Shown: piece after piece, positions 5,710 through 10,197 of the stretch | Layout: every line of letters starts with the position of its first letter | Position numbering within the stretch: position 1 is the stretch's first letter | Notes under the pieces: generated by a model | Database searches by the model: none | Seen by the model: the letters and a program-made list of their open reading frames with translations, nothing else | What the model was told of the DNA's origin: nothing | Origin: Rickettsiales bacterium | GTDB taxonomy: Bacteria; Pseudomonadota; Alphaproteobacteria; Rickettsiales; Anaplasmataceae | Direction: 5' to 3' | DNA: 10,197 nucleotides | Assembly: GCA_031281335.1 (NCBI GenBank) | Contig: JAITFM010000049.1 | Span: 1 to 10,197, forward strand | Program-made: the position numbers and the translations under genes

Positions 5710-6054
5710 TTAAGTATGATTACTTAGTATTTTGCTTACATTAACAAAATTATCGAATGCTAAATCAGTTTTGAAAACTAACTTGGGTACAAACCGCAAA
5801 TCAACATAACACAATATGGATTTGCGTATCAACCATGCAGATTGGTTGATTTCATCAATAATAGTGCTAATATCACAATCTTTTTCGCTTAATGAAGATA
5901 GCACTACATATACATCTGCTTTTTTTAAGTCTTTACTTAACTTTACTTCAGATACCACTACATTTTTATTGAATGCCTTACCTTCCATTAAGACTCTGGA
6001 TATTGCTCTATGCAGTACAGATGCTATTTTTAGGCTCCTGATTTCTTTTTTCAT
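5710..6054 (-). CDS. rbfA: 30S ribosome-binding factor A
   Basis: RbfA is a small KH-fold protein that binds the 30S subunit and helps 16S rRNA 5'-end maturation and cold adaptation. The 114-aa product begins MKKEIRSLKIASVLHRAISRVL (family: R..RV...I...I..IL). It has the central strand VVVSEVKLSKDLKKADVYVVL and ends with the signature LRFVPKLVFKTD (residues 86-97), which corresponds to the family's L-R-x-xP-x-L-x-F-x-x-D. Length is normal. It starts 1 base after the infB stop (TAG-T-ATG) and ends 2 bases before ubiA, so translation is probably coupled on both sides. The infB-rbfA order is conserved in most bacteria and supports the call. Confidence 0.95.
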   Translation of the reverse strand: MKKEIRSLKIASVLHRAISRVLMEGKAFNKNVVVSEVKLSKDLKKADVYVVLSSLSEKDCDISTIIDEINQSAWLIRKSILCYVDLRFVPKLVFKTDLAFDNFVNVSKILSNHT

Positions 6055-6055
6055 A

Positions 6056-8374
6056 CTATAATACCCTTTCTTCTTGCACTAATTGGTAAACTTCCAGAAT
6101 ATCTCCAACCTTAATATCGGCATCACCATCTAGAGACATTCCACATTCAAAGTTTGTACCTACTTCCTTAATATCATCCCTAAATCTACACAAAGCTTTC
6201 AATTTTCCTTCATATATTAATTTATTGTTGCGCATTACCTTGATTAAAGAATCTTTTTTTACAACTCCATCACTTACATAACATCCAATAATATTACCAG
6301 CTTTAGATACATTAAATATCTGTCTCACAGATGCAGAGCCAATACGCACTTCTCGTGTTACAGGCTTTAGCATTTTAGTCAAGCACATTTTCATACTATC
6401 AATAAGTTCGTATATTACGTTATAAGTACGTATTTCTACACCTTTTTGTTTTGCCAAATCCCTTATTTTTGAATCCACTTTGACATTGAACGCCAAAATT
6501 ACTGCCCTTGACGCTTCTGCAAGCAGCACATCTGAGTCTGTTATTCCCCCCACCGCCTTGTGTAAGATATTTAATTTCACTTGATCTTTACCAAGCTTAT
6601 CAATTGAACTTGATATTGCTTCAACAGAACCAGTTACATCACACTTCAAAACTACAGATAACTCTTCTGTTTCACTGTCGTTACGACTGAACATGTCTAA
6701 ATCATTATTGCTTGAATCCTCCTCTTTTCTCTTGATCAGCTCTAATCTGTATTCAACGATTTCACGTGCCTGCTTTTCAGAATTTACAACAACAAATTTA
6801 TCTCCAGCATCTGGCACACCGTTTAGACCAGTGATCTCAATTGGAGTAGAAGGTGGAGCCATCTTTTCCCTTTGACCAAGATGATTAACCATATTACGTA
6901 CTTTTCCATATGTCGTACCCACCACCAACATATCACCAACCTTCAGCGTTCCTTCCTCAACTATCAACGTAGCTGATATTCCCTTGGCTTTATCTATTTT
7001 AGATTCTATCACCCACCCAAATGCTCGACAATCCTCTATCGCTTCAAGCTTCATTAAATCAGCAATTAACAAAATCGCCTCTTCTAGTTTGTCTAGGTTG
7101 ATTTTCTTTTTTGCTGATACTGGCACAACCATAACATCACCACCAAGTTCTTCAGGAATGAGGTCATATTGAGGTAAACTACTAATTATCCTCTCTACGT
7201 CACCAGATTGCAATTTATCGATTTTATTAATGGCAACTATAATAGAAACATTTGCTGCCTTTGCATGATTTATTGCTTCAATCGTTTGTTTCATCATTCC
7301 ATCATCAGCCGCAATCACTATTACAACTATATTAGTGATGTTGGCGCCACATGCACGCATTGCAGTAAATGCCTCATGTCCTGGTGTGTCAATGAAAGTA
7401 ATTCTTTGCTTATTTTTTGTAACTACTTGATAAGCACCTATATGTTGAGTTATCCCACCTGACTCTCTTTCTGCAACGTTAGATTCACGAAACGCATCAA
7501 GCAATGAGGTTTTACCATGATCAACATGTCCCATAAAAGTGACAACTGGCGGCTTAGGTTTTTTAGGTAAGCTTTCCCTGTCCTCTATGAAAAGTAAATC
7601 CTTTTCCTTGTTAGCATCGCTCACTCGTTTAGCTGTATGATTAAATTTTTCCACTATTTCACATGCTATATCCGGATCCACCAAATCATCCACTCTGTAA
7701 CTCTCACCAACTTCTTCTTTCAACATTCCTAACACATCTTTGCTGTCCTCTGCCATACGAACGGATAATTCTCTGATTGTAATTTCATCTGGTATAATAA
7801 CTTCTCTTGATATGTTTTTACCTTTGGTGAATTTTGATTTTCTATTTCTTATACCAAATCTTTGCTTAAACGCAGGAGATTGTTTAATTTTGTCATCTAT
7901 TGATTGTGCGATTATCAGCTTGGAGTGCTTAGAATATATATCTTTGTTAGCCTTTAAAGGTTTTTTATCATCATTTTCATCGTCAATTCCACCCTCCATT
8001 TGCTTAGCTGAGCTAACACCACTTGAAGCTTTTTCTTCGCTCTCTTTAAACGAGGCATCCAAAGCACCATCTTCATCATCAACCTTTTCATCATTGTCTT
8101 CTTTTACTACTGCTTCTTTTTCTTCTTTTAGATTCTTTTCTTTTAATAAAGCAGCATTCTGTACAGCATTAATACGGAAGATTTGCTCTTTTTCTGTCAA
8201 GGAACCTAATTTACTTCCATCTTGTTCTTCTGGCTCATAAGGTTTTCTTCTTCTTTTTTTTACTATTGTAGCTCCCGTACTTGGACTCGCTGAAGAGTTC
8301 AAATCAAGACCCAACTTAAGTTTGTTAAAACCTTGAAGCGTTAGTTTTTTACTACTGATATCTTCGTTATTCAT
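6056..8374 (-). CDS. infB: Translation initiation factor IF-2
   Basis: IF-2 is the GTPase that delivers fMet-tRNA to the 30S subunit and promotes subunit joining. The 772-aa protein has an N-terminal low-complexity part (about 1-190) with a basic [12 protein letters not shown] stretch and an acidic region (about 86-138) rich in E, D and K. The IF2-N domain follows (about 195-245, [16 protein letters not shown]). The G domain has G1 GHVDHGKT (282-289), G2 GGITQHIG (306-313), G3 DTPGHE (329-334), G4 NKID (383-386) and G5 SAKK (420-423). After it come domain II, domain 3 ([14 protein letters not shown]) and the C-terminal fMet-tRNA binding domain. All nucleotide-binding motifs are intact. The ATG at 8372-8374 is 8 bases after the nusA stop; the only purine-rich stretch upstream (GGGGTAA) lies within the nusA end. 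A weak terminal match is seen, so coupling is likely. Confidence 0.97.
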   Translation of the reverse strand: MNNEDISSKKLTLQGFNKLKLGLDLNSSASPSTGATIVKKRRRKPYEPEEQDGSKLGSLTEKEQIFRINAVQNAALLKEKNLKEEKEAVVKEDNDEKVDDEDGALDASFKESEEKASSGVSSAKQMEGGIDDENDDKKPLKANKDIYSKHSKLIIAQSIDDKIKQSPAFKQRFGIRNRKSKFTKGKNISREVIIPDEITIRELSVRMAEDSKDVLGMLKEEVGESYRVDDLVDPDIACEIVEKFNHTAKRVSDANKEKDLLFIEDRESLPKKPKPPVVTFMGHVDHGKTSLLDAFRESNVAERESGGITQHIGAYQVVTKNKQRITFIDTPGHEAFTAMRACGANITNIVVIVIAADDGMMKQTIEAINHAKAANVSIIVAINKIDKLQSGDVERIISSLPQYDLIPEELGGDVMVVPVSAKKKINLDKLEEAILLIADLMKLEAIEDCRAFGWVIESKIDKAKGISATLIVEEGTLKVGDMLVVGTTYGKVRNMVNHLGQREKMAPPSTPIEITGLNGVPDAGDKFVVVNSEKQAREIVEYRLELIKRKEEDSSNNDLDMFSRNDSETEELSVVLKCDVTGSVEAISSSIDKLGKDQVKLNILHKAVGGITDSDVLLAEASRAVILAFNVKVDSKIRDLAKQKGVEIRTYNVIYELIDSMKMCLTKMLKPVTREVRIGSASVRQIFNVSKAGNIIGCYVSDGVVKKDSLIKVMRNNKLIYEGKLKALCRFRDDIKEVGTNFECGMSLDGDADIKVGDILEVYQLVQEERVL

Positions 8375-8382
8375 ACATTTTG

Positions 8383-9945
8383 CTATATTACCCCAAGCTT
8401 TCCACGAGCTTCCATGATTATTGAGTCTATTGTGTCTTTTAAATCCTCTTTACCACTCGCTGAAGAGGAGAGTATACCATAAAACTCATAGCTTGACAAA
8501 TCTGCTACGTCTCCTAGAGTTTTAATACCATGTTTACTAAGAGCAATTTTATCGTCTATTGATAAAGGTAAATTGATTACATCATCTTCCATACCTAAAC
8601 TTCTTAACTCTTCTATTTTTTTGTCATTTTCTGCTTTTAGATATTTATTTGCTCTGCTGTGCAATTCACTTGCAATATCTTCGTTAAAGCCTTCTATCGA
8701 AGCAAGCTCTTTAATTGAAGTATTGGATATATCCTCTACGCTTGAAAAACCCTCTGTGACTAACAGCTGTCCCATAATCTCCTCTAAATTTAGAGCTTCA
8801 GCAAATAAAGCTGAACACTGACTGAGTTCTCTACTCCGCCTTTCTGATTCTTGTTGAGTGCTTAGTATCTTAATTTTCCATCCAACAAGCTCTGAGGCTA
8901 ATCTTACATTTTGACCTTTTTTTCCTATAGCTAAGCTTAATTGATCCTCAGCAACTATTAATTCTACGCAATTTTCATTTTCATCAATAATAACCTTTGA
9001 TACTTCTGCAGGAGTAATTGCTTTGATAACAAATTGGCCCAGGTCTGAAGAGTAATGTATGACATCAACTTTTTCCCCATTTAATTCATGTATGATGGTT
9101 TTTATCCTATCCCCCTTAACTCCAACACAAGCACCTACTGGGTCGATGTTTTTATCAGGAGAGAAAACAGCAACTTTAGACCTTGAACCAGCATCTCTAG
9201 CTATACCTTTAACTGTTACTAACCCGTCAGCAATTTCCGGTATCTCTTGATTTAATAGTGCCTCCAAAAAGCCTTCATGGGCCCTAGAAAGAATAATTTG
9301 ACGTCCATCATCAGAACGCTTAACAGTTTGTATGTAAGCTTTAATCTTATCACCTTCGCGAAATGATTCACCACCGATTAAATTTCGCAATGGAAGGTAT
9401 GCCCTAGCGCCATTTATGTCTATGATCAGGTCTGAATACTCCACTTGTTTGACAATACCATATCTTATTTCTCCTGCTTTATCCTTAAATTCCTCATATT
9501 GCCTTTTCGATTCTTCATATTTAATCACCTGAGCAATTCTTTGCTGGGCAATTCTTGCTGAAGCAAGATCAGTGCTGAGAGAAAGCAATTCATTAACAGT
9601 ATCTCCAATTTTTGCATCTTCTCTTATTAACTTAGCTTGTGTAAGAGTAATTGATTCACATCCAGCATTCTCTTCTTCATTTGGTTCATCACTAATAACC
9701 CTTAATTCTCTATATGCAGTAACTTTGCCTGTGCTTCTATCTACGTTGACTGTAACCTTACTTTTACTACCATATTTTTGAAGAGCCACTGCTTCTATGG
9801 CACTTTCTAATGCCTTCATTACCACTTCAAAATCTAGACCTTTTTGAAGTGAAAGCTCTCCTGCTGTTTTTATTATGTCAATGCTTCCAACTAAGTTATT
9901 TTTGTCACTTTTCTGTTTAACACTGCTTTTTCGGTTAGCAATCAT
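8383..9945 (-). CDS. nusA: Transcription termination/antitermination protein NusA
   Basis: NusA binds RNA polymerase and nascent RNA, modulating pausing, termination and antitermination. The frame is open to 9993, but the best start is the ATG at 9943-9945 ([14 protein letters not shown]), preceded by AGGA 9 bases upstream, giving 520 aa. Domains in order: an N-terminal polymerase-binding domain (about 20-140, [24 protein letters not shown]); an S1 domain (about 158-224, [28 protein letters not shown]..); KH1 (about 270-295, [16 protein letters not shown]); and KH2 (about 337-353, [16 protein letters not shown]). Two helical acidic-repeat-type segments fill the C-terminus ([14 protein letters not shown].., [15 protein letters not shown]..), as usual in alphaproteobacteria. 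It opens the nusA-infB-rbfA-ubiA operon. rimP, which often precedes nusA, is not upstream here. Confidence 0.96.
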   Translation of the reverse strand: MIANRKSSVKQKSDKNNLVGSIDIIKTAGELSLQKGLDFEVVMKALESAIEAVALQKYGSKSKVTVNVDRSTGKVTAYRELRVISDEPNEEENAGCESITLTQAKLIREDAKIGDTVNELLSLSTDLASARIAQQRIAQVIKYEESKRQYEEFKDKAGEIRYGIVKQVEYSDLIIDINGARAYLPLRNLIGGESFREGDKIKAYIQTVKRSDDGRQIILSRAHEGFLEALLNQEIPEIADGLVTVKGIARDAGSRSKVAVFSPDKNIDPVGACVGVKGDRIKTIIHELNGEKVDVIHYSSDLGQFVIKAITPAEVSKVIIDENENCVELIVAEDQLSLAIGKKGQNVRLASELVGWKIKILSTQQESERRSRELSQCSALFAEALNLEEIMGQLLVTEGFSSVEDISNTSIKELASIEGFNEDIASELHSRANKYLKAENDKKIEELRSLGMEDDVINLPLSIDDKIALSKHGIKTLGDVADLSSYEFYGILSSSASGKEDLKDTIDSIIMEARGKLGVI

Positions 9946-9973
9946 ACAAATAAATCCTATACAATTAGTTATA

Positions 9974-9979
9974 ATTATA
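9974..9979 (-). promoter_or_regulatory. Perfect -10 (TATAAT) upstream of nusA
   Basis: A TATAAT on the minus strand would place a transcript start about 22 bases before the nusA ATG. No good -35 is seen at 16-18 bases, so it may be a second, weaker promoter or chance. Confidence 0.3.
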
Positions 9980-10008
9980 GCTTCAACGGGCAAAGAACAC
10001 TATTTTTA

Positions 10009-10036
10009 ATATTAAATAATTACTAATTTAAGTCAA
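10009..10036 (-). promoter_or_regulatory. Candidate promoter of the nusA-infB-rbfA-ubiA operon
   Basis: TTGACT (-35, 10031-10036), 16 bases, then TAATAT (-10, 10009-10014) on the minus strand. The -35 overlaps the stop codon of the upstream efflux gene. Transcription would begin near 10002, giving a leader of about 57 bases before nusA. It is the best sigma-70-like match in the gap. Confidence 0.4.
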
Positions 10037-10197
10037 GTTTTTTCATGTCTTTGCATCACAAGCAACGCAGGAGTAAAAAATAAGGTCAGAACCGTCGCAG
10101 CTAACATTCCACATGCTATGGTGATTGAAATGTCAACCCACCACTGGCTTGATGGAGCATCATATGTGATTTGTAACGTGAAAAAATTGATGTTTAG
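10033..10197 (-). CDS. RND-family efflux transporter (AcrB/AcrD/AcrF type), C-terminal end, cut by the window edge
   Basis: The last 54 codons of a minus-strand gene read ..INFFTLQITYDAPSSQWWVDISITIACGMLAATVLTLFFTPALLVMQRHEKT and stop at TGA 10033-10035. A QWW-(x)-S-I stretch at the start of the last helix, followed by G-(x)-L-x-A-T-x-LTLFFTPALL, is the usual end of AcrB-type inner-membrane proton-driven pumps, being the final transmembrane helix with the FTPAL motif. The rest of the protein, including the periplasmic porter domains, is outside the window, so substrate and complete identity cannot be given. The gap of 87 bases to nusA with a candidate promoter suggests nusA is not simply in the same operon. 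Confidence 0.8.
   Translation of the reverse strand, partial: LNINFFTLQITYDAPSSQWWVDISITIACGMLAATVLTLFFTPALLVMQRHEKT

Noticed and set aside
7740..8240. Open frame of 166 codons on the plus strand opposite infB
   Set aside because: It is the antisense shadow of the repetitive, acidic N-terminal part of infB (runs of S, F and L mirror E/K/D codons); no family resemblance and no leader.
9946..9993. Longer nusA start (16 extra residues, MPVEAIIITNC...)
   Set aside because: The extra residues are hydrophobic, unlike NusA N-termini, would cover the TATAAT at 9974-9979, and the internal ATG has an AGGA at good distance.
1..10197. CRISPR arrays, tRNA or rRNA genes, riboswitches
   Set aside because: No regularly spaced direct repeats, no cloverleaf-like sequences and no recognised riboswitch cores were seen on either strand.

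Overview
The window looks like a chromosomal segment of an AT-rich, reductive alphaproteobacterium of the Rickettsiales, most probably Wolbachia. The reasons are low GC, compact housekeeping operons, very short intergenic gaps, use of TTG starts, and decayed insertion sequences of the IS110, IS4 and IS630 families crowded between conserved genes. The genus is inferred from protein style and gene content; no database search was possible. All intact genes lie on the minus strand, so transcription runs from high to low coordinates.

Right part (about 10197 down to 4850): the 3' end of an RND-type multidrug efflux pump gene, then a tight transcription/translation operon: nusA, infB, rbfA and ubiA. 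Gaps are 8, 1 and 2 bases, so the four genes are probably co-transcribed and partly translationally coupled. NusA (transcription elongation/antitermination), IF2 (initiator tRNA delivery) and RbfA (30S maturation) are the classic set. UbiA, the ubiquinone prenyltransferase, is a lineage-type addition at the end.

Middle part (about 4800 down to 1440): a graveyard of mobile DNA. From right to left it holds an IS630 transposase C-terminal remnant (+), a multiply frameshifted IS4-family transposase lacking its C-terminus (-), an IS110-family transposase truncated after about 55 codons (+), and a near full-length but frameshifted second IS110-family transposase (-). The two IS110 elements stand head to head. 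Both have a long structured non-coding leader directly 5' of the transposase, each with a perfect TATAAT at its start and two large loops closed by GC-richer stems. This is the architecture expected of IS110 bridge RNAs. Left of the IS110 element are a long near-perfect inverted repeat (27-nt arms) and a stretch that may be the worn 5' part of a group II intron.

Left part (1353 down to 1): the rpmF-plsX-fabH operon. It links ribosomal protein L32 to phospholipid and fatty-acid synthesis initiation, with a probable promoter upstream of rpmF. fabH is cut by the window edge.

The housekeeping genes are ordinary. The part worth attention is the pair of candidate bridge-RNA loci at 2883-3043 and 3122-3293, including a 9-nt identity between a loop of the first and its presumed element end.
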